A stretch of 54,656 nt of DNA from Oligoflexia bacterium (lineage in GTDB: Bacteria; Bdellovibrionota; UBA1018; CAIPTA01), in the NCBI GenBank assembly GCA_023954355.1, contig JAMLID010000021.1, positions 1 to 54,656 on the forward strand, in the 5' to 3' direction. Position 1 is the stretch's first letter. Every line of letters begins with the position of its first letter. Shown here in pieces: positions 42,428-51,888 of this stretch. A model generated the notes under the pieces. It was not told the DNA's origin, searched no databases, and was given only the letters and a program-made list of their open reading frames with translations. Made by a program: the position numbers and the translations under genes.

Positions 42428-44845
42428 TTATTCTTCTAGTGCTATTTTAAAAACTTGGTCCACTTTCACAGGAAAATAAAATTTAATTCCAGATAGATGG
42501 CGCTTAGGCACCTCCATAAGATCTTTCTGGTTTTGTTTTGGTAGTAAAATCGTTTGTATGCCAGACCTTTTAGCGGCTAAGACTTTCTCTTTTATTCCAC
42601 CAACTGGTAAAACTTTTCCTACAAGCGAAAGCTCACCAGTCATAGCGAGTTTTTGCTTACTTTTTTTATTTGTGACAAGCGATAGAATCGAACTGGCCAT
42701 AGTTACACCGGCTGAAGGGCCATCTTTAGGCACCGCGCCAGCAGGAATATGCAGGTGAATGTCATGAGTTTGAAACCAAAGTTCTGGGCTTATCCATTTG
42801 TCTCCCCCCTCGAGTTGGCTACGAACTTTATCTTTCTTTTGGGACAAAAACTTTTTGACATGAGAGAGCGCAATCTTCGCACTTTCTGTCATCACATCGC
42901 CCATCTTACCAGTTAACTTCAACTCTCCTTTGCCGGGCAGTGCTAAGGCCTCAATGAAAAGAATGTCTCCTCCTGCAGCAGTCCACGCGAGTCCTGTCAC
43001 TACACCTGCTTGGCTGATTCTTTCTGCTGTTTCTTGGAAAAACCTTTGTGGCCCTAGCCACTTGTCAAGTTCCTGCGGTTTAACAGAAATACTTTTTTTA
43101 GATTTTTTCTCTACGCGTATTTTTGCAGACTTTCTTGCGATTTTATCGATTTGTTGCTGAAGAGTTCTAACTCCGGGTTCGCGAGCGTAATCGCGAATAA
43201 TTTTTTGAACAGTATTAGAAGGTAACTTAATTTTTGAAGCGGCAATTCCATGCTTTTCTAGCGATTTAGGAATGACATAGTCAAAGGCGATTCTTTCTTT
43301 TTCTTCTAAAGTATACCCAGGGATTTCGATAATCTCCATACGATCTAATAATGCCGCAGGAATAGAGCTGACTTGGTTTGCTGTTGCAATAAAAAGAACC
43401 TTTGATAAGTCAAACGAAACATCAAGGTAGTGATCTAAGAAAGCTGCGTTTTGTTCTGGATCAAGTACTTCTAAAAGTGCAGAGGCTGGATCTCCTTGAT
43501 AACTCATACCGATCTTATCGATTTCATCGAGTAAAATGACAGGATTATTTGTTCCTATGCGTTTGAGGCCTTGCAAAATTTTTCCAGGCAATGCGCCAAT
43601 ATAAGTTCTTCTATGTCCTTTGATTTCAGCTTCATCTCTCATTCCACCTAAAGAAAAACGAAAGAATTCTCTTCCTAGAGATTTTGCAATACTCTTACCA
43701 AGAGATGTTTTGCCCACGCCTGGGGGGCCTACAAAACACAAAATGGTTCCATGGTAGTTTGGATTTAATTTTCTGACAGATAAAAATTCTAAAATTCTTT
43801 CTTTAACGCTTTCTAAGCCAAAATGATCTTGGTTTAGAACTTTTTTTGCATAGCGAAGATCTAAGCGGTCTTCGCTAGAATTACTCCACGGAAGGGAGGC
43901 GATCCAGTCAATATAATTTCTAGATAAGTTAAATTCAGGACTCGACTCAGGAATAGTCTGTAATCGTCTAAGCTCTTCTTTTGCTACTTTTTCTGCATGC
44001 TCTGGTAAATCTGCTTTTGCAATTTTTTCTTTTAGTATATTGGTTTCTCGGCTCTTATCATCCTCTTCAATGCCAAGCTCTTTTTTGATGCTTCTTAGTT
44101 GTTCTTTTAAGAAGAATTCTCTCTGTATCTTATTGACTCGTTGATCAACCTCAGAACTTAATTTTTTTTGTAAATTGGATAAATCCTGCTCTCTTTTGAG
44201 TAGTACTAAAAGTTTTACTAAGCGCTCTTTAACATCAATAGTTTCAATGAAATCTTGTGCTTCGTTACCTCTTGTTCCTATTGCGAATGCAACGAGATCA
44301 GCCAGTGTGCCTCGGCTAGGAGTATTGATCATGGCTAATTTCATTTCTTCCGTAAAAAAAGGATTTGTTTCTGAAAGTTGTCGCACTTGTAAAATTACAG
44401 CCCTTGCTAGAGCTTCTATTTCTTTATCTTTCGTATTGAGATCTTCGTAATATAATACAGAAGCAGCTAAAAATGGTTCTGAGTGTATATGAGAGTCAAT
44501 GGAAAATCTTTGGATGCCTTGAACCAATAAAGTCACAGAGTCATCGGGCATGAGAATTTTTTTAATCACTCTGGCGCTTACACCCTTTTCAAAAAGCTCA
44601 CCAAATTCGTATTTTATTTCTTGGTTTGTATTTGTTTGGGGGGCTGGTAGCTCTTGGAGTTTTTTCTTTGGTAATATTAATCCAACAACACTTTTATCGC
44701 TTAGAGCTTTTTCAACAGCTGTAATGCTTTTACCTTTTGGCAATTGAAGAGTTGCCATAAGTCCAGGAAGCACAGGGCTGCCTTCTATTGCGACAATAGG
44801 AAGTACTGGAGGCAGATTTTGATTTACGACTACGATTTCACTCAT
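42428..44845 (-). CDS. lon: ATP-dependent protease Lon
   Basis: An 805-residue protease. The N-terminal LAN domain (residues about 10-210) precedes a coiled region; the AAA+ module has Walker A GPPGVGKTSLGKSIA and Walker B LLDEIDKIG; the protease domain has the catalytic Ser in PKDGPSAGVTMASS and the Lys in VGGIKEKVLAAKRSG. Lon degrades misfolded and short-lived regulatory proteins in the cytoplasm. Length is normal. No heat-shock promoter could be identified upstream. The 146-base gap before the next gene holds only short weak hairpins. Confidence 0.96.
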   Translation of the reverse strand: MSEIVVVNQNLPPVLPIVAIEGSPVLPGLMATLQLPKGKSITAVEKALSDKSVVGLILPKKKLQELPAPQTNTNQEIKYEFGELFEKGVSARVIKKILMPDDSVTLLVQGIQRFSIDSHIHSEPFLAASVLYYEDLNTKDKEIEALARAVILQVRQLSETNPFFTEEMKLAMINTPSRGTLADLVAFAIGTRGNEAQDFIETIDVKERLVKLLVLLKREQDLSNLQKKLSSEVDQRVNKIQREFFLKEQLRSIKKELGIEEDDKSRETNILKEKIAKADLPEHAEKVAKEELRRLQTIPESSPEFNLSRNYIDWIASLPWSNSSEDRLDLRYAKKVLNQDHFGLESVKERILEFLSVRKLNPNYHGTILCFVGPPGVGKTSLGKSIAKSLGREFFRFSLGGMRDEAEIKGHRRTYIGALPGKILQGLKRIGTNNPVILLDEIDKIGMSYQGDPASALLEVLDPEQNAAFLDHYLDVSFDLSKVLFIATANQVSSIPAALLDRMEIIEIPGYTLEEKERIAFDYVIPKSLEKHGIAASKIKLPSNTVQKIIRDYAREPGVRTLQQQIDKIARKSAKIRVEKKSKKSISVKPQELDKWLGPQRFFQETAERISQAGVVTGLAWTAAGGDILFIEALALPGKGELKLTGKMGDVMTESAKIALSHVKKFLSQKKDKVRSQLEGGDKWISPELWFQTHDIHLHIPAGAVPKDGPSAGVTMASSILSLVTNKKSKQKLAMTGELSLVGKVLPVGGIKEKVLAAKRSGIQTILLPKQNQKDLMEVPKRHLSGIKFYFPVKVDQVFKIALEE

Positions 44846-44991
44846 CTTAAGGGAAAGATAGGTTCGATTTCTTAATTAGCAAGTAGAAAAAGTAAATTGA
44901 TAAGCTCTCGAATAAACGAGTTTTTTATGATTCTTACGTTGAGATGATCAATCAGGTGTGCGAAAAAAAGCACAGCGCGCCATATTAATGC

Positions 44992-45498
44992 TTAGCGTTC
45001 TCGTATTTTTTCACTCAATTTTTTAAACAATATGTCGTAAGTTGCCGCATCGGCAGTAACATTTTTCCAACCAATTCTTTCGCCTGTGGTTTTATCCAAA
45101 TCTTCTACTTCTTCTTTTAATTTGATGGTCACTTGGCTGCCTGAAAGAGAAGGCACGGCATGAAAGGTAATTTGCCTTCTCACACCCAAAGGCTTTCTTC
45201 TAGGCTTTCCGTTAAAATCATAAACTAAGTATTTGTCTTCAGATGTGCCATATATCCAACCGCTTTCTACTTCGTTGCTTTCTTTTCTAAGATTGCCAGG
45301 CACAGGGGGGTCGCTATCTTGCGTGAGTTCATCTAATACCGCATGAGCGGCATTAATGATCTGGCTAGGGGGTTCTAAAAAAGACCGTGCTGAAGAAAAC
45401 TTAGGGCGATTATTTTCTGTCTTATAGCTAGCTTTTTTTTGTGAAGAACAAGAGAAAATAAGAAACAAAGTACATGCGCAATAGATGAGTTTTTTCAT
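44992..45498 (-). CDS. Hypothetical lipoprotein
   Basis: A 168-residue protein with a lipoprotein signal peptide (MKKLIYCACTLFLIFSCSSQ; lipobox IFSC, lipidated Cys17). The mature region has a conserved-looking basic core, NGKPRRKPLGVRRQITF, then VTIKLKEEVEDLDKTTGERI. No family recognised. Serine after the Cys suggests outer-membrane sorting by the usual rule. It lies upstream of lon on the same strand and may or may not share its transcript. Confidence 0.65.
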   Translation of the reverse strand: MKKLIYCACTLFLIFSCSSQKKASYKTENNRPKFSSARSFLEPPSQIINAAHAVLDELTQDSDPPVPGNLRKESNEVESGWIYGTSEDKYLVYDFNGKPRRKPLGVRRQITFHAVPSLSGSQVTIKLKEEVEDLDKTTGERIGWKNVTADAATYDILFKKLSEKIRER

Positions 45499-45610
45499 AA
45501 AAAAATTCTATCTTATTTTAGGCTTTCTGCAAATTTTACAAAATTGGTATCATAAATGGTTTTATGAATCAGGCTTCTCTTTTTAGTAAAGATTGGCTAC
45601 AAACGTAGAG

Positions 45611-46657
45611 ATGTGGACAAAACTTCGATGGTTTCTCTTTTTATTAGAGCCTGAATTGGCTCATTTTTTTGCGTGTAAATGGATACAGCTGTTGGGTTTT
45701 TTGAAGCGCAATAAAAAAGTTGCTGTGCACCCTAAGTTAGAGGGAAAATTTTATTTAGCAGAATTTCCTCTAGTTTCGCCCATAGGAATCGCTGCTGGTT
45801 TTGATAAAAACGCACAAATGGTGCATGGGCTAACATCCATGGGATTTGGTTTTTTAGAGCTTGGAACCGTAACGCCAAGACCACAGAGGGGAAATCCCGG
45901 GCCAAGAATTTTTCGCCTTCCTGAGGCAGAATCTTTAATTAATCGTTTGGGATTTAATAATCAAGGGATGGAGTCTATGGCCCATCGCCTAGAACGAATA
46001 AGGGCTCTTTATTCGTTACCGATTCCATTAGGAATTAACATAGGAAAAAATCGTGATACTTCACTTGATGATGCAGAAAAAGACTACGTTTTACTTATTC
46101 AGCGACTCTATAGTTTGGGAGATTATTTCGTAGTGAACATTAGTTCACCAAATACGCCTGGATTAAGATCATTATTTGAGAAAGATCGTTTATCAGCGCT
46201 ACTTTTAAGAATTCGAACTGAAGCTGAAGTACAAATGAGAAAAGTAGGAGCTAAAAAAAGACCTTTATTTTTAAAATTGTCTCCAGACTTATCGTGGGAT
46301 TCTATGCAACTAGTTTTTGATGTTGCCATGGATGTGGGTTTAGATGGTTTTGTGATTGCAAATACGAGTATTCGTAGAGACTTTGCTCTTTTAAAAGGCT
46401 GTGACCCAAAAATTCTCGCTGAAGAGGGTGGGCTAAGTGGCCGTGCGTTAGTCGAAGAAAACATAGCCCTTATCAAAAAAGCGAGAGCCTACTTAGGGGC
46501 TAGGCCAATTATAATCGGAGTTGGTGGCCTAAGTACTGAAAATGATGTGCTTTCTTGTTTAGACGCTGGTGCTAATCTTGTGCAGTTATATACTGCTTTT
46601 ATCTACCAAGGACCAGGCCTAGTAAAAAGAATGAATAGAAAGTTAGCCAATTCTTGA
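45611..46657 (+). CDS. pyrD: Dihydroorotate dehydrogenase (quinone), class 2
   Basis: A 348-residue FMN enzyme of pyrimidine synthesis that passes electrons to quinone. The membrane-associating N-terminus (MWTKLRWFLFLLEPELAHFF) is that of class 2 enzymes. FMN and substrate motifs are PIGIAAGFDKNAQ, GFGFLELGTVTPRPQ, NRLGFNNQGM, NISSPNTPGLR (catalytic Ser), FVIANTSI and IIGVGGLST. I chose the ATG at 45611 because it gives the standard N-terminus; a TTG at 45593 is also possible. It is followed 51 bases later by the bL28 gene. Confidence 0.93.
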   Translation: MWTKLRWFLFLLEPELAHFFACKWIQLLGFLKRNKKVAVHPKLEGKFYLAEFPLVSPIGIAAGFDKNAQMVHGLTSMGFGFLELGTVTPRPQRGNPGPRIFRLPEAESLINRLGFNNQGMESMAHRLERIRALYSLPIPLGINIGKNRDTSLDDAEKDYVLLIQRLYSLGDYFVVNISSPNTPGLRSLFEKDRLSALLLRIRTEAEVQMRKVGAKKRPLFLKLSPDLSWDSMQLVFDVAMDVGLDGFVIANTSIRRDFALLKGCDPKILAEEGGLSGRALVEENIALIKKARAYLGARPIIIGVGGLSTENDVLSCLDAGANLVQLYTAFIYQGPGLVKRMNRKLANS

Positions 46658-46708
46658 ACTTATGGCACTCTCTATGGTAGAGAAAAAAGTTCAGATTTTG
46701 GAGGACTT

Positions 46709-47026
46709 ATGTCTCAAGTATGCGAATTAACAGGAAAGCGCCCAGCTTACGGAAATAAAGTGAGCCACTCAAACATCAAATCTCGTACGAGATGGATGCC
46801 AAACCTAAGAAGAAAGCGTTATGAAATTCCTGAACTTAAACAAACTTTTTCTTTATTGCTTTCTACAAGAGCGATTCGAACTATTGATAAATTAGGTGGA
46901 ATCACTCCTGCAATCATGAAGGCTAAAAATGATCTACTTTCTGATCGCTTACAAAAAGCAAGAGCAAAGATCTATAGTAGCCGAGTGAAGAAAACAAAAC
47001 TTGGTCAAGCTAAGAAAACCAAATAA
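46709..47026 (+). CDS. rpmB: Large-subunit ribosomal protein bL28 with C-terminal extension
   Basis: A 105-residue basic protein. The first 70 residues are standard bL28: SQVCELTGKRPAYGNKVSHS, then RTRWMPNLRRKRYEI and TRAIRTIDKLGGI. Most bL28 proteins have about 63-78 residues, so roughly 27 lysine-rich residues are added at the end (QKARAKIYSSRVKKTKLGQA). The N-terminal CxxTGK is kept, without the second Cys pair of the zinc-binding form. GGAGG precedes the ATG. A strong terminator follows at 47054. Confidence 0.92.
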   Translation: MSQVCELTGKRPAYGNKVSHSNIKSRTRWMPNLRRKRYEIPELKQTFSLLLSTRAIRTIDKLGGITPAIMKAKNDLLSDRLQKARAKIYSSRVKKTKLGQAKKTK

Positions 47027-47044
47027 TTTTTTATTTCTTTGGTT

Positions 47045-47665
47045 TTAAGAATGGGGCGATTTCCAAATCGCCCTTTTTATTTGCTCGATTTTGCTAAAGA
47101 TCTCTTCTTTAGAAAGAATTTTCTCTACAGTGGGTGATGCCTCATGAGCGGCTACTAGTTCTAAGTTTTTCTCTTTTTTTTCGTGAGAACGAACCAAAGC
47201 ATATTTATTGCTGTATTTTCCTCTATTCCATTTTTTACAACAATCTAAGCAGGCAGATTCTTTTAAGCGTCTTCTTGTGGGAACTTCTTTTCCGCAGTTT
47301 TTACAATAGTACCAATGCTTAACTTCTGTAAGCTGTGGCACGGGGTTATAGCGTTTTGCCCCGACGGTTTTCATAATTTTGTGAAATTCGGGAGTGTGAC
47401 CGTAAGGCCTATTATGAAACCATAGATAATAATGGATCATTTCGTGAAGTATTGTGTCGCGAACGTGCATGCTCCCTTCAGGCAAAGCTTTTAAATAATC
47501 GGCTATTTCAATTTTTGCTAGGCGAGCAAAAGCAAAGCGCTTTGATCCTGGAGAAAATCTGCCTGCAGTTGTTCTCAGCTTTTTATTCCACTGCAATAGG
47601 GGGGTGGGTAGCGATTGCTGAAAGTGGAGCGTATTTAGTTCTAAAAAAATTTGTTCTAAATCCAT
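47045..47665 (-). CDS. SprT-like metalloprotease-fold protein
   Basis: A 206-residue protein of the SprT/SPRTN family. It has the zinc-binding HEMIHYYLWFHNRPYGHTPEF segment (HExxH plus a later His) at about residue 70 and a C-terminal zinc ribbon, YYCKNCGKEVPTRR with CLDCCKKW. The N-terminus LEQIFLELNTLHFQQSLPTP is also typical. Eukaryotic relatives digest DNA-protein crosslinks; the bacterial role is unclear. The 3' end contains the bL28 terminator. It is divergent from the oxidoreductase gene. Confidence 0.85.
   Translation of the reverse strand: MDLEQIFLELNTLHFQQSLPTPLLQWNKKLRTTAGRFSPGSKRFAFARLAKIEIADYLKALPEGSMHVRDTILHEMIHYYLWFHNRPYGHTPEFHKIMKTVGAKRYNPVPQLTEVKHWYYCKNCGKEVPTRRRLKESACLDCCKKWNRGKYSNKYALVRSHEKKEKNLELVAAHEASPTVEKILSKEEIFSKIEQIKRAIWKSPHS
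47054..47078 (+). terminator. Rho-independent terminator after rpmB
   Basis: Nine-base perfect stem GGGCGATTT/AAATCGCCC with a two-base loop and a run of five T. It lies 27 bases after the bL28 stop and inside the last codons of the convergent SprT-like gene. Confidence 0.88.
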
Positions 47666-47742
47666 ATGCGTTTATAAAACCCCTACTGGAATCTATCATT
47701 CCAGACTTGACCGGTGTTTGGCAAACGTCTACATTCGCTCAC

Positions 47743-48813
47743 ATGAAAAAATGGCAAGTCGGAGTAGTTGGGTACGGATTTATTTCAGGTAAGGGTCATG
47801 TCCCTGCTTTTTTAAAAAGGGAAGATGTAGAAATAGTAGCAATTGCTGATATTTGCGAAAAAAGAAGAGAAATCGCTAAACAAACCCTTCCGAACGCAAA
47901 AATCTACTCTACTTATCAAGAGCTTATACAAAATGAGCCTAATTTAGAAATTTTAGATATTGCTACTCCCCCCTGTGATCATGCTGAGATTGCAATCGCA
48001 GGCTTAAAGGCCGGTTTGCATGTTTTATGTGAAAAGCCGCTAGCAACCTCAACGCAAGAAGCAAAAACAATGATAGAAACGGCAAAGTTATCTCAAAGAG
48101 TGTTGTTTCCCTGTCATAACTACAAACACGCACCTGTAGTTAAAACAATTCAAGAGGCGATTGACTCAGCAAAGCTGGGTGAGATTACAAGTGTTACTCT
48201 GCAAACGTTTCGAAATACCCATGCTAAGGGAGTAAAAGAGTGGAAAACAGACTGGAGAAGAGAGTTTCGTTATAGTGGCGGTGGCATTGGAATGGATCAT
48301 GGTTCCCATTCTTTCTATCTCACTTTTGCGTGGTTGAAGTCTCTTCCGATAAATATAAATGCTCGTGCTGTCACCTTAAATCAAGAGTGGGATACAGAAG
48401 ATAATTTGACAGTTAGCTTAGAGTTTCCGAATAAAAAATTTGCTCATGCTTACTTATCTTGGACGGCTGGGATGAGAAAAGTTTGTTATACAGTACAGGG
48501 AACTAAAGGTGCGATTTCTGTAAATGATGATGAGGCAGAGCTATCGATTGGCTTTCCAAATACAGGATCACATGCAGGCACGAACGATTATTCTGTGAAG
48601 AAATTTACTATCGAGAGTGATTGGATGGACGCTTCTCACACCAAATGGTTTAATTCTATGTTCGATCTATTCTTAAAAGCGATAGATGAGAACGATTACG
48701 TAAATAAAGAAATTTTAGAGAGCTATGCTTGTGTTGAGGTTATTGAAAAATCGTATCTCTCTTCTAAAGAACAAGGCCTGAACTTAACTCTAGAGACAAA
48801 CCTAAAGGTATAA
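47743..48813 (+). CDS. Gfo/Idh/MocA family oxidoreductase
   Basis: A 356-residue NAD(P)-dependent dehydrogenase. The Rossmann start is WQVGVVGYGFISGKGHVPAF; the strand end VEIVAIADI binds the cofactor ribose, and HVLCEKPLATSTQEA holds the conserved EKP motif. GGGIGMDHGSHSFYL provides the catalytic His region (GxxxDxGxH). Substrates are usually sugars or inositols; not identifiable here. The ATG at 47743 gives the normal N-terminus; the open frame upstream to 47452 overlaps the sprT-like gene and is not coding. The BolA gene begins four bases after its stop. Confidence 0.88.
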   Translation: MKKWQVGVVGYGFISGKGHVPAFLKREDVEIVAIADICEKRREIAKQTLPNAKIYSTYQELIQNEPNLEILDIATPPCDHAEIAIAGLKAGLHVLCEKPLATSTQEAKTMIETAKLSQRVLFPCHNYKHAPVVKTIQEAIDSAKLGEITSVTLQTFRNTHAKGVKEWKTDWRREFRYSGGGIGMDHGSHSFYLTFAWLKSLPININARAVTLNQEWDTEDNLTVSLEFPNKKFAHAYLSWTAGMRKVCYTVQGTKGAISVNDDEAELSIGFPNTGSHAGTNDYSVKKFTIESDWMDASHTKWFNSMFDLFLKAIDENDYVNKEILESYACVEVIEKSYLSSKEQGLNLTLETNLKV

Positions 48814-48817
48814 ACGA

Positions 48818-49084
48818 ATGATTGATTCAAAAGCAATTGCTGAAAAAATTCGTAAACGAATAGAAGAAAATTTTTCTCCCTCTATTTTAGAAATAGCTGA
48901 TCAATCGCATTTGCACAAAGGGCACCGCCAGTCCGGTGGTGGTGGGCATTTTTTGCTCAAAATACAATCTAAAAAATTCAACGGATTGAGCCCATTGGCT
49001 AGGCAGCGATTAGTGTTGTCGCTATTTAGTGATATGATGGACAAAGATATCCACGCTTTATCGTTTCAGTGTCTTCCCGAGTAA
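48818..49084 (+). CDS. bolA: BolA family protein
   Basis: An 88-residue protein with the BolA fold: AEKIRKRIEENFSPSILEIA, then DQSHLHKGHRQSGGGGHFLL (the His-rich segment), and LARQRLVLSLFSDMM with a closing DIHALSFQCL. BolA proteins pair with monothiol glutaredoxins in iron-sulfur handling and stress. The invariant His before the last strand (DIHAL) is present. It is four bases after the oxidoreductase stop and likely co-transcribed with it. Confidence 0.9.
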   Translation: MIDSKAIAEKIRKRIEENFSPSILEIADQSHLHKGHRQSGGGGHFLLKIQSKKFNGLSPLARQRLVLSLFSDMMDKDIHALSFQCLPE

Positions 49085-49095
49085 GAAAAGTGGGA

Positions 49096-49491
49096 TTAAA
49101 AGTGATCGCACTTTAACTTATAGTTAGACTTTCGCCCTCGTTCAATAAGTTCTACTTCTAGGGTAAATGTATCTAGGGTTTGGTAGTTTTTTGGTACAGT
49201 GAGATTGGCTTTTCTAGTTTTATTTAAGCTATCTACTTCAGTAATAAGAACTATGCCATTTCGACTCATACGGCTCATTCTATATTCTGCGTATAGAATA
49301 CCAACCGGCGGAAAACCATTCCAATAATCCATTTCGAATCTTCCTGCTCTGCCGTTGCTATCGGCTCTAATAATAGCGCTCATTTGCTCTGAAAACTCTA
49401 TGGATTTACAGCGGAAAACTTCATCGGCATAAGCAGCAGTGCTTAAAAGGAGTGCGAAAATACTAAAGAAAAGTAGGTTTTGTTTTTTCAT
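49096..49491 (-). CDS. Hypothetical secreted protein
   Basis: A 131-residue exported protein with a signal peptide (MKKQNLLFFSIFALLLSTAAYA-D). The mature 109 residues are predicted beta-rich with one Cys near each end (EVFRCKSIEF and NYKLKCDHF), a likely disulfide. No family match. It is convergent with bolA, and 234 bases of upstream DNA (49492-49725), shared with the divergent fusA, hold no recognised element. Confidence 0.6.
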   Translation of the reverse strand: MKKQNLLFFSIFALLLSTAAYADEVFRCKSIEFSEQMSAIIRADSNGRAGRFEMDYWNGFPPVGILYAEYRMSRMSRNGIVLITEVDSLNKTRKANLTVPKNYQTLDTFTLEVELIERGRKSNYKLKCDHF

Positions 49492-49725
49492 TAGAATACC
49501 CTTAAAAATAGATTCGTTAAATGCGGTGCATAATAGCTAGGAAGTGGTGCAATCGCAAGAAAAATAAAGTCAGCATTTAAGAGTAGGAAAGATGAGAGTT
49601 TTTCCTTGAGCTGAAGCTAGCAAACCCAAAGAAATTCTTGTATTTTTCTGTTCAATCATTTAGGAAATACATTCAACGATTTTTTAACAAAACTAACCCA
49701 GCTCTAAAGGCTGAAAGGATGAAAA

Positions 49726-51834
49726 ATGGCTACCTATTCACTGGATAAAGTGCGCAATATTGGGATTTCTGCCCATATCGACTCGGGAAAGACAACACTC
49801 TCTGAGCGTATCTTGTTTTATACAGGAAAAATTCACGCCATCCATGAAGTAAGAGGTAAAGATGGTGTTGGTGCGATCATGGACTCTATGGACCTTGAGA
49901 GAGAAAAAGGGATTACCATTCAGTCAGCTGCAACTTTCTGTGAGTGGAAAGATATTAATATTAACCTAATCGACACTCCTGGACACGTAGATTTTACTGT
50001 AGAAGTAGAACGCTCTCTAAGAGTTCTTGATGGTGCGGTAATGGTTCTTTGCGGTGTATCTGGCGTTCAGTCGCAGTCAATTACTGTAGACCGTCAGATG
50101 AAGCGATATAACGTTCCTCGTTTAGCTTTCATTAATAAACTAGATAGAGCTGGAGCGAATCCATTTCGAGTGATCGATGCAATTCGTGAAAAGCTTCACT
50201 TAAATGCAGCTCCTGTGCAGATTCCTATTGGCTTAGAAGACCTACACAAAGGTGTTGTTGATCTTGTAAAAATGAAAGCCTATTTTTTCGATGGCGAAAA
50301 TGGAGAAACCGTTCGCGTAGAAGAAATTCCAGCAGAAAATAAAGCCTTAGCTGATGAAAAGCGCGCAGAGATGATTGAAAAATTAGCCGACGTTGATGAT
50401 GCGATCGGTGAAAAATTTTTAATGGAAGAAGAAATATCTGAAACAGAATTAGTGGCTGCTCTTAGAAGACAAACGATTGCTCTTAAATTTGTTCCAGTAT
50501 TTATGGGTTCAGCATTCAAGAACAAAGGTGTTCAGCCACTTCTTGATGGTGTAAGTGCGTATTTGCCTGCACCAACAGAAGTAAAAAACGAAGCTCTTGA
50601 CCAAAGCAATAATGAGCAAAAAATTACGATCCCAAGTGACACTTCTGCTCCACTAGTAGCGCTCGCATTCAAACTAGAAGATGGAAGATACGGTCAGCTT
50701 ACTTATATGAGAATTTATTCGGGCACTGTGAAAAAAGGAGATATGATTTACAATATCTCTGCGGGCGATAAGAAAATCAAAGTGCCAAGAATTGTACGAA
50801 TGCACTCTAGTCAAATGCAAGACGTAGAAGAAGCTAAAGCAGGAGATATCGTAGCCTTCTTCGGAATTGAGTGTGCTTCTGGTGATACGTTCACCGATGG
50901 AAACGTAAAATACACCATGACTTCTATGTTTATTCCGGCTTCAGTAATTTCTTTGGCTGTTGCGCCTAAAGATAAGAGTGGTCAAGCAAACTTTTCTAAA
51001 GCGCTAAACAGATTCACTAAAGAAGACCCAACTCTTCGTGTTTGGAGAGATGAAGAGTCTGGTGAAACCATTATGAGTGGAATGGGTGAGCTTCACTTAG
51101 AAATTTATATTGAACGTATGAAACGTGAATATAATTGCGAAGTGATTGCTGGTAAGCCTCAAGTTGCATTTAGAGAGACAATCTCTGCAGCTACACCATT
51201 CAACTATACACACAAAAAACAGAGTGGTGGTGCTGGTCAGTTTGCAAAAGTTGTTGGTGTTGTAGAGCCGATTACTCCTCTAAATTTAGAAAATCCTTAC
51301 GAGTTTGTGGATGAAATCGTGGGTGGAACTATTCCTAGAGAATATATTCCAAGCTGCGATAAAGGATTTCAAGAGCAAGTTAAAAAAGGTCTCTTAATTG
51401 GAATGCCAGTAGTAGGATGTCGCTTCAAATTACAAGATGGTCAATACCACGATGTAGACTCTTCGGATATTGCATTTAGAATTGCAGCTATGGCGGCATT
51501 TAGAGAGTGCTATGCTAATGCGAAGCCAACGATTCTTGAGCCAATTATGAAGCTTGAAGTACAAGCTCCAGAAGAGTTTCAAGGTTCTGTTATGGGTCAG
51601 GTAAACCAAAGACGAGGAGTGATTCAAGGATCAAGCACCAATATGGGCTATGTGACTATTGAAGCAACGGTACCTCTTGTAGAAATGTTTGGTTATTCAA
51701 CGGATCTTCGTTCTGCAACTCAGGGTAAGGGTGAATTCTCCATGGAGTTTGCTGAATACCAGCCGGTTCCTAGAAACGTTCAGGACGAAATGGTGAAAAA
51801 ATACCAGGAGAAGAGAGCAAAAGAGAATAAGTAG
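49726..51834 (+). CDS. fusA: Translation elongation factor G
   Basis: A 702-residue ribosomal translocase. GTP-binding motifs: [10 protein letters not shown] (G1), GITIQSAAT (G2, switch I), DTPGHVDF (G3) and [11 protein letters not shown] (G4). All five EF-G domains are present to the C-terminus. The Ser in AHIDSGKTT and the signature [20 protein letters not shown] match the spirochaete/delta-proteobacterial and mitochondrial EF-G1 branch, unlike the AHIDAGKTTTTERIL of most bacterial EF-G. Position alone, as a lone gene with no ribosomal-protein operon around it, agrees with this type. AAAGGATG precedes the ATG. Confidence 0.95.
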   Translation: MATYSLDKVRNIGISAHIDSGKTTLSERILFYTGKIHAIHEVRGKDGVGAIMDSMDLEREKGITIQSAATFCEWKDININLIDTPGHVDFTVEVERSLRVLDGAVMVLCGVSGVQSQSITVDRQMKRYNVPRLAFINKLDRAGANPFRVIDAIREKLHLNAAPVQIPIGLEDLHKGVVDLVKMKAYFFDGENGETVRVEEIPAENKALADEKRAEMIEKLADVDDAIGEKFLMEEEISETELVAALRRQTIALKFVPVFMGSAFKNKGVQPLLDGVSAYLPAPTEVKNEALDQSNNEQKITIPSDTSAPLVALAFKLEDGRYGQLTYMRIYSGTVKKGDMIYNISAGDKKIKVPRIVRMHSSQMQDVEEAKAGDIVAFFGIECASGDTFTDGNVKYTMTSMFIPASVISLAVAPKDKSGQANFSKALNRFTKEDPTLRVWRDEESGETIMSGMGELHLEIYIERMKREYNCEVIAGKPQVAFRETISAATPFNYTHKKQSGGAGQFAKVVGVVEPITPLNLENPYEFVDEIVGGTIPREYIPSCDKGFQEQVKKGLLIGMPVVGCRFKLQDGQYHDVDSSDIAFRIAAMAAFRECYANAKPTILEPIMKLEVQAPEEFQGSVMGQVNQRRGVIQGSSTNMGYVTIEATVPLVEMFGYSTDLRSATQGKGEFSMEFAEYQPVPRNVQDEMVKKYQEKRAKENK

Positions 51835-51856
51835 TTTTCTCTTTTGTGTAAGAAAA

Positions 51857-51888
51857 AGCCTAATGCGTATGCGTTGGGCTTTTTTTTT
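51857..51888 (+). terminator. Rho-independent terminator after fusA
   Basis: AGCCTAATGC pairs with GCGTTGGGCT (two G-U pairs) and is followed by eight T residues, 22 bases after the fusA stop. It overlaps the last bases of the convergent lipoprotein gene. Confidence 0.85.

Noticed and set aside
44905..44930. Terminator-like CTCG/CGAG hairpin with T run between lon and the lipoprotein gene
   Set aside because: Its T run points to the plus strand, where no gene precedes it, and the stem is only four bases.
46123..46476. 117-residue minus-strand frame inside pyrD
   Set aside because: It is the antisense shadow of a conserved FMN enzyme and has no start signal or recognisable motif.
47452..47742. 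N-terminal extension of the Gfo/Idh/MocA gene
   Set aside because: These 97 codons overlap the SprT-like gene on the other strand, and the Rossmann fold begins right after the ATG at 47743.
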